DNA of 8,237 nucleotides, from assembly GCA_946183385.1 (NCBI GenBank), contig CAMHBN010000072.1, positions 1-8,237 on the forward strand, read 5' to 3'. A program made the position numbers and the translations under genes. This DNA comes from an uncultured Ruminococcus sp. Its GTDB lineage: Bacteria > Bacillota > Clostridia > Oscillospirales > Ruminococcaceae. This document shows, piece by piece, positions 1 to 6,256 of this stretch. Numbering within the stretch: the stretch's first letter is position 1; every line of letters starts with the position of its first letter. The notes beneath the pieces were generated by a model that saw only the letters and a list, made by a program, of their open reading frames with translations, was not told the DNA's origin and ran no database searches.

Positions 1-39
1 GATATCTTCAACAAATTTTGTGATCTTCTCTGAAGCCAT
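1..39 (-). CDS. rplL: Ribosomal protein bL12 (L7/L12), N-terminal fragment
   Basis: Only the first 13 codons are inside the window; they read MASEKITKFVEDI, a typical start of bacterial L7/L12. The protein forms dimers that bind the C-terminal helix of L10 and make up the flexible ribosomal stalk that recruits translation factors. The ATG at 37-39 is preceded on the minus strand by AGGAG (49-53) with a 9-nt spacer. It lies 74 nt downstream of rplJ on the same strand, the standard rplJ-rplL order, with no terminator between them, so the two are probably co-transcribed from the promoter at 811-839. The identification rests on few residues plus this gene order. Confidence 0.93.
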   Translation of the reverse strand, partial: MASEKITKFVEDI

Positions 40-113
40 GATAATAATCTCCTTTTAATAAATTTACCGATTTACGGTCATTGTTTTAAGCTGCATTGCG
101 ATAATTACAGAAA

Positions 114-626
114 TCAGGCAGCTTCCTCCGACTTCTTGTCTGCAACTGCCTTGAGGGTAGCTGCGAGCTTCTGCATGGGACCCTGGAGAGAGCCGACCAG
201 CTGTGCGAGCAGAACGTCCTTTGAAGGGATCTTGGAAAGAGCGATAACTCCTGCCTGATCGTAAACCTCGCCTTCAACGAAACCTGCCTTGAGGTTGAAC
301 TTCTCGTCGCCTGCCTTCTCAGCGAACTTACCGAGTATACGAGCGGGAGCAGTCTGATCCTCGCTTGAGAGAGCGATAGCGGTAGTACCGTTAAGAGCGT
401 CCTCAAGACCTTCGATTCCGACATTCTTGAATGCACGGAGAAGCATTGTGTTCTTCTCTACGAAGTAATTGACGCCAGCCTCACGGAGCTCTTTTCTGAG
501 CTTGGTATCCTCCTCAACGGTGATACCCTTGTAGTCAACGAGGACGCCTGAAACGGAACCCTTGAGGACCTCTGTGAGCTGATCGACCTTAGCCTTCTTA
601 GCTTCGAGAACTGCATTGCTTGGCAT
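114..626 (-). CDS. rplJ: Ribosomal protein uL10
   Basis: This 170-residue protein has the usual L10 length and character. The N-terminal part (MPSNAVLEAKKAKVDQLTE, then a GVLVDYKGITV strand) is the rRNA-binding domain, followed by the family's NTMLLRAFK segment near residues 59-67 and the NGTTAIAL segment near 79-86. The Ala/Lys-rich C-terminal helix (about residues 150-170) is where L7/L12 dimers dock. L10 anchors the stalk to the 23S rRNA GTPase-associated region and, with L12, represses its own mRNA through the leader. The start ATG at 624-626 is preceded by GGAGGTG (635-641) at good spacing. It is followed by rplL and preceded by a matching L10 leader, both supporting the call. Confidence 0.98.
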   Translation of the reverse strand: MPSNAVLEAKKAKVDQLTEVLKGSVSGVLVDYKGITVEEDTKLRKELREAGVNYFVEKNTMLLRAFKNVGIEGLEDALNGTTAIALSSEDQTAPARILGKFAEKAGDEKFNLKAGFVEGEVYDQAGVIALSKIPSKDVLLAQLVGSLQGPMQKLAATLKAVADKKSEEAA

Positions 627-804
627 AGTGTATTCACCTCCGAATAAATATTGTATCGTATTCAGAGTGCAATAAAAAAGTCCTTTGCCGACAGCTCGGA
701 AAAGGACAATGATAGCTTATATCACTTGCAATTCCTCGGCGGGACTTACGGTAAAACCTGCCAGCTGTCTTTAGAATACGATATGCACTGCTTTTTCAAA
801 CAGC
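627..804 (-). promoter_or_regulatory. Ribosomal protein L10 leader (autoregulatory 5' UTR)
   Basis: This 178-nt leader runs from the predicted start site (about 804) to rplJ. Read on the minus strand it contains AAGACAGCTGGCAGG and CCCGCCGAGGAATT, the sequence blocks typical of the L10 leader family, in which the L10-L12 complex binds RNA. It ends in an intrinsic attenuator (674-707). Two complementarities suggest the switch. GACAGCT (763-769) can pair with AGCTGTC in the attenuator hairpin (690-696). A perfect 10-bp pairing joins 774-783 with 654-663. In the family, excess L10-L12 binds the leader and lowers rplJL expression, by attenuation in Firmicutes. The recognition is by sequence pattern and position; no covariance search was run. 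Confidence 0.9.
674..707 (-). terminator. Attenuator terminator inside the L10 leader
   Basis: On the minus strand GTCCTTT pairs with AAAGGAC, and CCGA pairs with TCGG inside it, separated by a T/C mismatch. The loop is GCTG and six U residues follow (674-679). It lies about 48 nt before the rplJ start codon, so termination here would prevent rplJ-rplL transcription. Its central part overlaps a segment complementary to the L10-binding region, as expected for a conditional terminator. Confidence 0.88.
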
Positions 805-810
805 TTTATT

Positions 811-839
811 ATTATATCACATCGTTTCGGGATTGTCAA
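811..839 (-). promoter_or_regulatory. Promoter of rplJ-rplL
   Basis: On the minus strand there is a perfect TTGACA (834-839), a 17-bp spacer and a perfect TATAAT (811-816). The start site is expected near 804. This is a full sigma-A consensus promoter, as expected for ribosomal protein genes, and it directly precedes the L10 leader. Confidence 0.95.
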
Positions 840-867
840 GCGTTTTTTGAGATTTTTTTGTGAAAGT

Positions 868-895
868 AAAACGGCGGATACTTTCGTATCCGCCG
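868..895 (-). terminator. Intrinsic terminator upstream of the rplJ promoter
   Basis: A perfect 10-bp stem CGGCGGATAC/GTATCCGCCG closes a GAAA tetraloop when read on the minus strand. It is followed by TTTTACTTT, a modest U-rich tail, with another T run further on (851-859 region). It would block transcription entering the rplJ promoter region from the tRNA side. The weak U tract makes it less certain than the neighbouring terminators. Confidence 0.7.
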
Positions 896-935
896 CTGTG
901 TATGTGTTACAAATTAGATGAAGTATGGAACGCGG

Positions 936-969
936 AAAAAAATTCGCGGCTCAGAACAACTGAACCGCG
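936..969 (-). terminator. Second terminator after tRNA-Leu
   Basis: On the minus strand CGCGGTTCAG pairs with CTGAGCCGCG (10 bp, one G-U pair) around a TTGTT loop, followed by AATTTTTTT. The first arm is identical to that of the terminator at 1045-1081, so the two look like a duplicated pair. Confidence 0.85.
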
Positions 970-987
970 GCGCGGTGTCCGCGCCGC
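967..987 (-). other. GC-only hairpin overlapping the second terminator
   Basis: A perfect 9-bp inverted repeat, GCGGCGCGG and CCGCGCCGC, encloses a 3-base loop. Its inner edge shares positions 967-969 with the arm of the terminator at 936-969, so the two hairpins cannot both form completely. No U tract follows it on either strand. It might modulate the terminator or be a degenerate structural leftover; the function is unknown. Confidence 0.6.
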
Positions 988-1044
988 CGATTCGCGCTAA
1001 CATTTTTATCGAAGCGCCAGCTGTTCCCGCGGCTCATAGTAATC

Positions 1045-1081
1045 AAAAAACAAAAAACGCGGTTCAGGAAACTGAACCGCG
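1045..1081 (-). terminator. Terminator of tRNA-Leu
   Basis: On the minus strand a perfect 10-bp stem, CGCGGTTCAG/CTGAACCGCG with loop TTTC, is followed by TTTTTTGTTTTTT. The stem begins one nucleotide after the encoded CCA end of the tRNA, so the precursor has almost no 3' trailer other than the terminator itself. Confidence 0.95.
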
Positions 1082-1082
1082 C

Positions 1083-1167
1083 TGGTGCGAGTAATGGGAC
1101 TTGAACCCATACGTCTGTCGACACACGCCCCTCAAACGTGCCTGTCTGCCTATTCCAGCACACTCGC
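1083..1167 (-). tRNA. tRNA-Leu, anticodon GAG
   Basis: This 85-nt class II tRNA is read on the minus strand. The acceptor stem GCGAGTG pairs with TACTCGC (last pair G-U), followed by discriminator A and an encoded CCA (1083-1085). The D arm carries AATAGGCAGA. The anticodon stem CACGT/GCGTG holds the loop TTGAGGG, giving anticodon GAG (1131-1133), which reads CUC and CUU leucine codons. The long variable arm has a short GTC/GAC stem, and the T arm is ATGGG-TTCAAGT-CCCAT. The long variable arm and GAG anticodon fit leucine. It is a single-gene unit with its own consensus promoter and terminator. Confidence 0.96.
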
Positions 1168-1186
1168 ATTGACTGACTGCTTTAAT

Positions 1187-1215
1187 ATTATATCAGAAAT
1201 CAGTCCGCTTGTCAA
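1187..1215 (-). promoter_or_regulatory. Promoter of tRNA-Leu
   Basis: On the minus strand there is a perfect TTGACA (1210-1215), a 17-bp spacer and a perfect TATAAT (1187-1192). Initiation is expected near 1180, leaving a 5' leader of about a dozen nucleotides for RNase P to remove. Confidence 0.94.
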
Positions 1216-1241
1216 GCTTTTTTTAAAAATTTCTTTTGAGC

Positions 1242-1266
1242 AAAAAAACGCGGACAGATGTCCGCG
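1242..1266 (-). terminator. Terminator of the proBA-containing operon
   Basis: On the minus strand CGCGGAC pairs with GTCCGCG (7 bp, loop ATCT), followed by seven T residues (1242-1248). It lies about 10 nt after the stop codon of the 631-residue membrane protein gene, marking the end of the five-gene minus-strand operon. Confidence 0.94.
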
Positions 1267-1275
1267 GTTCTTACA

Positions 1276-3171
1276 TTATATATTATTGTTCTCGGCAAGG
1301 ACCTTCATCGCCTTTATCCGGTAGCCCTCGCTTGTCTCGACAAGCGTGAACTGCACCGACTTCGACGACGTCTTCGGCAGCCACTCGGGCAGCTCGTCAA
1401 TATAGTCCACTACGAGTGTGAACGTTACGGGTGTGAGCGGGATGTTGTACGACTCCTTCTCCTCGTTGTAGTAGAATCTCGACTCAGCGGGACCTACCGT
1501 CGTGTGCGTGAGCTCGGGGAGATCGTCGCCGAAAAGCTTTACGGCGTAGGACTCAACGTCTACCGCGGGCACTCTTACCACGTCGAAGGTCTTTTCGTAG
1601 TTGTCAAGCGTGCCGTCGGACATTATCATCGACCATATCGCCGCCGTTATCACTTGGTCTGAGGTGAGCTGGCTCGGCTCGTCGAAGGATTCGATGTCCA
1701 TAATGACCACGGGGTATACCACGTCGGCAAAGCCCGTTTTCTTGGAGTCGCCAGATGTGAACTTGCCGAACAGCCTGCCCGCTGTGGCAATGACCGTGAT
1801 AAGTCCCACGCAGGCGAGCACTGCGAACACAATGCCGAATATCGTGTACAGGCGCTTTTTCAGCTTGCCGCTGCCCTGCTCCGCGAGCACGTCATCGTCC
1901 TCGACCTTCTCGCTCCTCTCGGCGATTATCTCGTCGGGGTCTTCCTCCATTATCTTTTCAAGTGCGGCGGTTATCTTGCCCTTGGGCTTTTCGGCTTCCT
2001 CAGCCTCACCGCCTGCTTCCTTCATATCTTCAAAGCGTTTCTTTGCTTCGGATACCTCGTCCTCCCCGGACTCCTCTGTCTCCTCGGAGCTATCGGGCTC
2101 GTCGGCAGGCTCCTCCTCTGCGGGAGCTTCCTCCTCGGGCTCGGGGGTCTCGTCAAGCTCGGACATCTTCTTCTCGGCGTCCTCGCGGATGGTGTCTATC
2201 ATATCGCCGACAGGGTCGGTCTCGGACTCTTCCCCTGCGGGAGCTTCCTCAGCCTCCTCGGGAGCTTCCGCTATCTCCTCAGCCTCAGCCTTGACAGCCG
2301 CAAATGCCGCCGCCATGAGCTCATCGACCGTGGGCTCGCCGCCGAGGCTGTCCTCGGTCTGCGAGGATACCACGACGTTTATCTCTTCCTCGAATGAGTA
2401 CGAATTATCAGCATTTTCGGGAGCTCCGACAGGTGCCGCGGGTGCGGGTGCTGCCGCAGGAGCAGCAGTTTTTGCGGGCGGAGCGGGAGTGAAAGGCTTC
2501 GCAGTGAACGTTGACTTTGCCGCCGCAGCTTCCTCTGCCGCCTTCCTTGCGGCTTCGAGGCGCTGACGGTCTGCTTCCTCCGCTGCCTTTCTTGCAGCTT
2601 CAAGACGCTGACGCTCGGCTTCCTCCGCTGCTTTCTTTGCAGCTTCAAGACGCTGACGCTCGGCTTCCTCCGCTGCCTTTCTTGCAGCTTCGAGGCGCTG
2701 ACGCTCGGCTTCCTCTGCTGCCTTTCTTGCAGCTTCGAGGCGCTGACGCTCGGCTTCCTCTGCCGCTTTTCTTTCAGCCTCGGCTCGCCTTATCTCGGCT
2801 TCGCGAGCCGCCGCCATTCTCTCGGCTTCAAGGCGCTTCTGCTCTGTCGCAGCGCGGTCCTTTGCGAGCTCAGCCTGCCTGATAGCCTCGTAATCGGGAA
2901 GCTCGCCCGATATCACTATCCTTTTCTTCTTCACAGGCTCTGCGGCAGGCGCGGGTTCGGTCGGTGCGGGAGCCGCCTGAACGGGCGCTTCCTTCTCGTG
3001 CGAAAGAGTGGTGAGCAGGTCATCGACCGTCATACGGTTGAACTTCTCCTCAACGCTGTTCGGCTTGTGCTCGGGCACCTGAACAGGCTCTTCTCTCCTG
3101 ACAGGCGCACCGCCTTCGTTGTTTGATTTAAGGTTATTCAGCATATCGTCAAGGTCTTTTCTGATAGCCAT
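1276..3171 (-). CDS. Repeat-containing single-pass membrane protein of unknown function
   Basis: I do not recognise a named family for this 631-residue protein. A short charged N-terminus (MAIRKDLDDMLNNLK) leads to a Pro/Ala stretch (about 62-80). A long Ala/Glu/Arg helix (about 100-215) holds 15-residue tandem repeats of the type RKAAEEAERQRLEAA. Next come a Pro/Ala linker (about 222-252) and a strongly acidic region (about 295-430). One transmembrane helix (about 441-465) is preceded by KLKKR, and a folded-looking C-terminal domain of about 165 residues follows. The positive charge before the helix suggests N-inside, C-outside, so the repeat and acidic parts would be cytoplasmic. The architecture recalls TolA-like spacer proteins, but similarity of such low-complexity helices is not evidence of function. 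The ATG at 3169-3171 has AGGAGG five bases upstream. It is the last gene of the operon, 55 nt after proA. Confidence 0.9.
   Translation of the reverse strand: MAIRKDLDDMLNNLKSNNEGGAPVRREEPVQVPEHKPNSVEEKFNRMTVDDLLTTLSHEKEAPVQAAPAPTEPAPAAEPVKKKRIVISGELPDYEAIRQAELAKDRAATEQKRLEAERMAAAREAEIRRAEAERKAAEEAERQRLEAARKAAEEAERQRLEAARKAAEEAERQRLEAAKKAAEEAERQRLEAARKAAEEADRQRLEAARKAAEEAAAAKSTFTAKPFTPAPPAKTAAPAAAPAPAAPVGAPENADNSYSFEEEINVVVSSQTEDSLGGEPTVDELMAAAFAAVKAEAEEIAEAPEEAEEAPAGEESETDPVGDMIDTIREDAEKKMSELDETPEPEEEAPAEEEPADEPDSSEETEESGEDEVSEAKKRFEDMKEAGGEAEEAEKPKGKITAALEKIMEEDPDEIIAERSEKVEDDDVLAEQGSGKLKKRLYTIFGIVFAVLACVGLITVIATAGRLFGKFTSGDSKKTGFADVVYPVVIMDIESFDEPSQLTSDQVITAAIWSMIMSDGTLDNYEKTFDVVRVPAVDVESYAVKLFGDDLPELTHTTVGPAESRFYYNEEKESYNIPLTPVTFTLVVDYIDELPEWLPKTSSKSVQFTLVETSEGYRIKAMKVLAENNNI
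2548..2772 (-). repeat. 45-bp in-frame tandem repeat (5 copies)
   Basis: Residues 134-208 of the 631-residue membrane protein are five copies of a 15-residue unit (RKAAEEAERQRLEAA with small changes: K for R at 179, D for E at 201), and a sixth partial copy begins at residue 209. At the DNA level the copies are very similar, with changes mainly in third positions such as gcttcg/gcttca and ctgctgc/cgctgcc. The protein repeat predicts a long charged single helix or coiled coil. Such repeats can vary in copy number between strains. Confidence 0.92.
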
Positions 3172-3226
3172 GATTCCCTCCTGAGTTTGTTTTGGCAGTC
3201 CCCTGCCGTGATATTATTGCAAGCGC

Positions 3227-4450
3227 TTACCTTATCTGTCCGTTTCCTTCGATAAGGTACTTCACTGTAGTGAGCTCGGTAAGTCCCATAGGTCCTCTTG
3301 CGTGGAGCTTCTGCGTGGATATGCCTATCTCCGCGCCAAGCCCGAACTCTCCGCCGTCCGTGAAGCGGGTAGAAGCGTTGACATATACGGCGGCAGAATC
3401 GATCGCGAGGTCGCGAGTGACGATGCACTCGGAGTGGCGCGTGCTGTACTTTCTTATATGGGCAATAGCCTCGTCGATGCTGTCCACGACCTTCACCGCG
3501 ATGATGTAGTCGTTGAACTCGGTCGCGTACTCGGTCTCGGTAGCCTTCTCTATGCCCTCTCCGAGTATCTCCCTCGTCCTGTCACAGCCGTATATCTTCA
3601 CATTGTGAGCCTTGAAGCGCTCTGCGATGACGGGCAGGAAGTCCGCCGCGATGTCCTTGTGGACGAGCAGGCTCTCTATCGCATTGCACACCGACGGACG
3701 CTGAGTTTTCGCGTTGTCGGTGATATTTGCAGCCATTTCTATGTCAGCCGAGGCGTCAACGTAAACGTGGCAGTTGCCCGCGCCCGTCTCGATAACGGGA
3801 ACGGTCGCCGTCGTGACTACCGCCTGTATCAGCCTTGCGCTTCCTCTCGGGATAAGCACGTCAACGTAGCCGTTGAGCCTCATAAGCTCGTTCGTTGTCT
3901 CGCGGGAGGTGTTGTCCACCACCTGCACGATGTCGGCGGGAAGTCCCACGCTCTCGATAGCCTCGCGCATTATGCGTCCGAGGACGATGTTGGAGTTGAT
4001 AGCCTCCTTGCCGCCCTTGAGGATAACGGCGTTGCCTGCCTTGAGGCAGAGTGCCGCCGCGTCAACCGTGACATTCGGGCGCGATTCGTAGATTATGCCG
4101 ATAACTCCGAGCGGTACGCGCGTCTTCGTGATGTGCAGACCGTTCGGGCGGATACCTCCGCCGATGACCTCGCCGATAGGGTCAGCGAGAGCGATAAGCT
4201 CGTCTACGCCCTTGGCTATGCCCGCGATACGGCTCTCGTCGAGGCGCAGTCTGTCCTGCATAGCTTCGGAGATTCCGTTGTCCTTGGCAGCCGCGAGGTC
4301 TTTCGCGTTCTCGGCGATTATCTCTGCCGCGTTCGCGATAAGAGCCTTCGATATCGCCGCAAGTGCCGCGTTCTTCTTCGCTGTACCGGCGCACGCGATG
4401 ACGGGCTCTGCCGCCTTTGCTTTTATTCCCAGATCCTGTGTATAGCTCAT
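3227..4450 (-). CDS. proA: Glutamate-5-semialdehyde dehydrogenase (gamma-glutamyl phosphate reductase)
   Basis: This 407-residue protein is close to the usual ProA length. It reduces gamma-glutamyl phosphate with NADPH to glutamate-5-semialdehyde, the second step of cytoplasmic proline synthesis. The aldehyde-dehydrogenase fold is evident: the GVIGIIYESRPNVT segment, the AVILKGGKEA cofactor region, and the catalytic cysteine in TQRPSVCNAI (Cys255). The ProA signature VDSIDEAIAHIRKYSTRHSE is intact near residues 322-341. An upstream in-frame GTG at 4457-4459 would lie inside the Shine-Dalgarno sequence (AGAGG, 4459-4463), so the ATG at 4448-4450, with an 8-nt spacer, is the likelier start. It follows proB by 48 nt. 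Confidence 0.97.
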   Translation of the reverse strand: MSYTQDLGIKAKAAEPVIACAGTAKKNAALAAISKALIANAAEIIAENAKDLAAAKDNGISEAMQDRLRLDESRIAGIAKGVDELIALADPIGEVIGGGIRPNGLHITKTRVPLGVIGIIYESRPNVTVDAAALCLKAGNAVILKGGKEAINSNIVLGRIMREAIESVGLPADIVQVVDNTSRETTNELMRLNGYVDVLIPRGSARLIQAVVTTATVPVIETGAGNCHVYVDASADIEMAANITDNAKTQRPSVCNAIESLLVHKDIAADFLPVIAERFKAHNVKIYGCDRTREILGEGIEKATETEYATEFNDYIIAVKVVDSIDEAIAHIRKYSTRHSECIVTRDLAIDSAAVYVNASTRFTDGGEFGLGAEIGISTQKLHARGPMGLTELTTVKYLIEGNGQIR

Positions 4451-4458
4451 ATTTTTCA

Positions 4459-4463
4459 CCTCT
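4459..4463 (-). promoter_or_regulatory. Ribosome binding site deciding the proA start
   Basis: Read on the minus strand, AGAGG precedes the ATG at 4448-4450 by 8 nt. The alternative GTG start (4457-4459) overlaps this site and would leave itself no Shine-Dalgarno sequence, which argues for the 407-residue form. Confidence 0.8.
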
Positions 4464-4477
4464 GTGTCGTATTTGGC

Positions 4478-4499
4478 GGGACGCCGAGGCGGCGTTCCC
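4478..4499 (-). other. Stable hairpin in the proB-proA junction
   Basis: On the minus strand GGG, a bulged A, ACGCCG, loop CCT, CGGCGT and CCC form a stem of nine base pairs, almost all G-C. It starts at the last base of the proB stop codon and ends about 15 nt before the proA Shine-Dalgarno sequence. No U tract follows, so it is not an intrinsic terminator. It could stabilise the proB 3' end or tune the proB:proA ratio; this is inference. Confidence 0.65.
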
Positions 4500-5296
4500 T
4501 ACTGTTTGTTTGCCTTGAACAGCGTGCCTATCTCCGCGTCCTCGAAGAGGTCGTAGAGCTTCTCGGGGTCTCTGCCGTTCATTATTACCATGTCTATGCC
4601 CGCCTCGGTAGCTATCTTCGCGGCGTTTATCTTCGTGGACATTCCGCCCGTTCCGAGGGAAGTGCCCGCTCCGCCTGCCATTGCCTCTATCTCGGGAGTT
4701 ATCGCCTCTACGACGTGTATCGGCTCGGCGTCGGGATTCGTGCGCGGGTCGTCGGTGTAGAGCCCGTCGATGTCCGAGAGTATCAGCAGGAGGTCGGCTC
4801 CCGAGAGCTCCGCAACGAGGGCGGAGAGCGAGTCGTTCTCGCCTATTTCAAGCTCCAGCTCGTCAATGGCGATGGTGTCGTTCTCGTTCACAATCGGGAT
4901 AACGCCCATGCCCACAAGGGTCTCCACCGCCGTCTTGAAGTTCGCACAGTGGTTCTCATTGCCGATTATCGCCTTGGTGAGCAGTATCTGCGCCACCGTT
5001 ACGCTGTATTTCGCGAACATATCGTCGTATACGTGCATCAGCTCGCACTGTCCGATAGCCGCTACCGCCTGCTTGACGTTCGTCTGCTTAGGCTTCTCGG
5101 GGAGCCCGAGCTTGCCTGCTCCGAGACCTACAGCTCCCGACGAGACCATGATTATCTCACGCCCCGCGTTGTGGAGGTCGGATATCACGCGGACGAGGTT
5201 CGTCATTCTGCGGATATTGAGCTTGCCCGTCTTATGGGCAAGTGTGGAGGTGCCGAGCTTTATCACGACCCTCTTCTTTTCCGATATATTTCTCAT
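4499..5296 (-). CDS. proB: Glutamate 5-kinase, without PUA domain
   Basis: This 265-residue amino-acid kinase phosphorylates glutamate to gamma-glutamyl phosphate, the first and normally proline-inhibited step of proline synthesis. Family landmarks are present: the N-terminal VVIKLGTSTL loop (residues 10-19), VSSGAVGLG (51-59), IPIVNENDTI (133-142), LLILSDIDGLY (170-180) and GTGGMSTKINAA (215-226). The protein ends soon after the kinase fold, so the C-terminal PUA domain of the E. coli enzyme is absent. The ATG at 5294-5296 gives the usual MRN...KRVVIK start; an in-frame GTG at 5333-5335 would add 13 unrelated residues overlapping the upstream gene. The Shine-Dalgarno sequence is weak (GAAAGAAG). 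The upstream reading frame ends only 13 nt before, suggesting translational coupling. Confidence 0.97.
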   Translation of the reverse strand: MRNISEKKRVVIKLGTSTLAHKTGKLNIRRMTNLVRVISDLHNAGREIIMVSSGAVGLGAGKLGLPEKPKQTNVKQAVAAIGQCELMHVYDDMFAKYSVTVAQILLTKAIIGNENHCANFKTAVETLVGMGVIPIVNENDTIAIDELELEIGENDSLSALVAELSGADLLLILSDIDGLYTDDPRTNPDAEPIHVVEAITPEIEAMAGGAGTSLGTGGMSTKINAAKIATEAGIDMVIMNGRDPEKLYDLFEDAEIGTLFKANKQ

Positions 5297-5309
5297 AAAA
5301 AAGCTTCTT

Positions 5310-6253
5310 TCAGTTGACTTTGTTGGTGGGAGCACCGCTCTGCCATGCGCGGATATTCGCGCAGACTATGTCCACAAGGCGGCGTCTTGTCTCGTAAGCC
5401 GCCCACGCCGTATGATGGTGAGGTTTTTCGCGTGCTTGAGGGGCGTGTCGGGCGACATCGGCTCCTTTTCGAGCACGTCCACATAAGCGGCGGCTATTTT
5501 TCCGCTGTTGAGAGCCTCCGCGAGGTCTGCCTCGCTGACTACAGGTCCGCGGGAGGTGTTGATAAGGGTGGCGGTCGGCTTCATCACGCCTAGGAGCTTG
5601 CTGCCGACCAGTCCCTTGGTCTGCTCGGTGAGCGGGCAGTGGAAGGTGATGACGTCCGCCTCTGCCGCGGCTGACATCACGTCTGTGACCTTGTATGGGC
5701 AGTCCTGCGGCTGCGTCCTCGTGCTGACAACGATGTTCATTCCGAACGCCGCGCCGAGCTCCGCAACTCGCCTGCCTATCGAGCCGTAGCCCACTATCGC
5801 GAGAGTCTGTCCCGCGAGCTCTGCCGTTGGTATCGGGAAGTACGAGAACGCGGGTGAGCGCTCCCATTCGCCGTTCTTTACGGCGTTATCGTAGTCGCGT
5901 ATGCGGCTGTATCTGTCGAGTATGTATGCGAAGACCTGCTGTGCCACGGCATTCGTGGAATACTGACCCGCATTGCAGACCGTTATCCCCTTCTCTGCGG
6001 CATAAGCCACGTCAACGTTATTGTAGCCCGTAGCGAACAAGCCTACGTATTTCAGGTTCGGACAAGCGTCCATTACCTCTTTCGTTATCAGTACCTTGTT
6101 GCAGAGGACGATGTCCGCGTCGCCGATATTGGCGGCGGTATCCTCCGGCTTTGTCAGGGAGATGACCTTCACGTCACCGAACTGCTCGAGAGCCTCGGTC
6201 GTGATGTCGCCGCTCACGCTGACGGTGTACCAGTCGAGAACTGCTATCTTCAC
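5310..6253 (-). pseudogene. D-2-hydroxyacid dehydrogenase (glycerate/hydroxypyruvate reductase type), frameshifted near the 3' end
   Basis: The family oxidises or reduces D-2-hydroxyacids with NAD(P). The first 280 codons are intact, with the GYGSIG nucleotide loop (155-160), the catalytic Arg in NTSRGPVV (235) and the catalytic Glu in DVLEKEP (264). After NLTI the frame runs into unrelated residues and stops at 5366. The expected ending, HTAWAAYETRRRLVDIV and on to PTNKVN, is encoded in another frame from 5414 to the stop at 5310. The usual TPH motif has lost Thr-Pro, which fits a net loss of about 7 nt, and the catalytic His lies beyond the break. The start is GTG (6251-6253), with GAGGA in the tail of the preceding gene and a 3-nt intergenic gap. 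STRT at the end of the second Rossmann strand, lacking an acidic residue, hints at NADP use. A sequencing error could mimic this; otherwise it is a recent pseudogene. Confidence 0.88.
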
Positions 6254-6256
6254 GGC

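Noticed and set aside
651..863. A 70-codon plus-strand frame over the L10 leader
   Set aside because: It covers a well-supported leader RNA and promoter on the opposite strand, with no ribosome binding site of its own.
1601..2566. A 321-codon Ser/Ala-rich frame on the plus strand
   Set aside because: It is the shadow of the Ala/Glu-rich coding sequence of the 631-residue membrane protein, whose GAG/GAA and GCC codons read as serine and alanine on the other strand.
3302..5317. A 671-codon open frame on the plus strand across proA and proB
   Set aside because: It lies antisense to two clearly identified genes, has no family-like motifs and an Arg/Val/Leu/Tyr-heavy composition. Such frames arise from the C/G-ending codons of the minus-strand genes.
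5297..5335. GTG start giving a 278-residue ProB
   Set aside because: The 13 added residues do not resemble ProB, overlap the dehydrogenase C-terminus and have no better ribosome binding site.
5423..5429. Programmed -1 ribosomal frameshift in the dehydrogenase gene
   Set aside because: G-AAA-AAC is not a full slippery heptamer. No programmed shift is known to me in this family, and the shifted product would still lack the Thr-Pro of the TPH motif.
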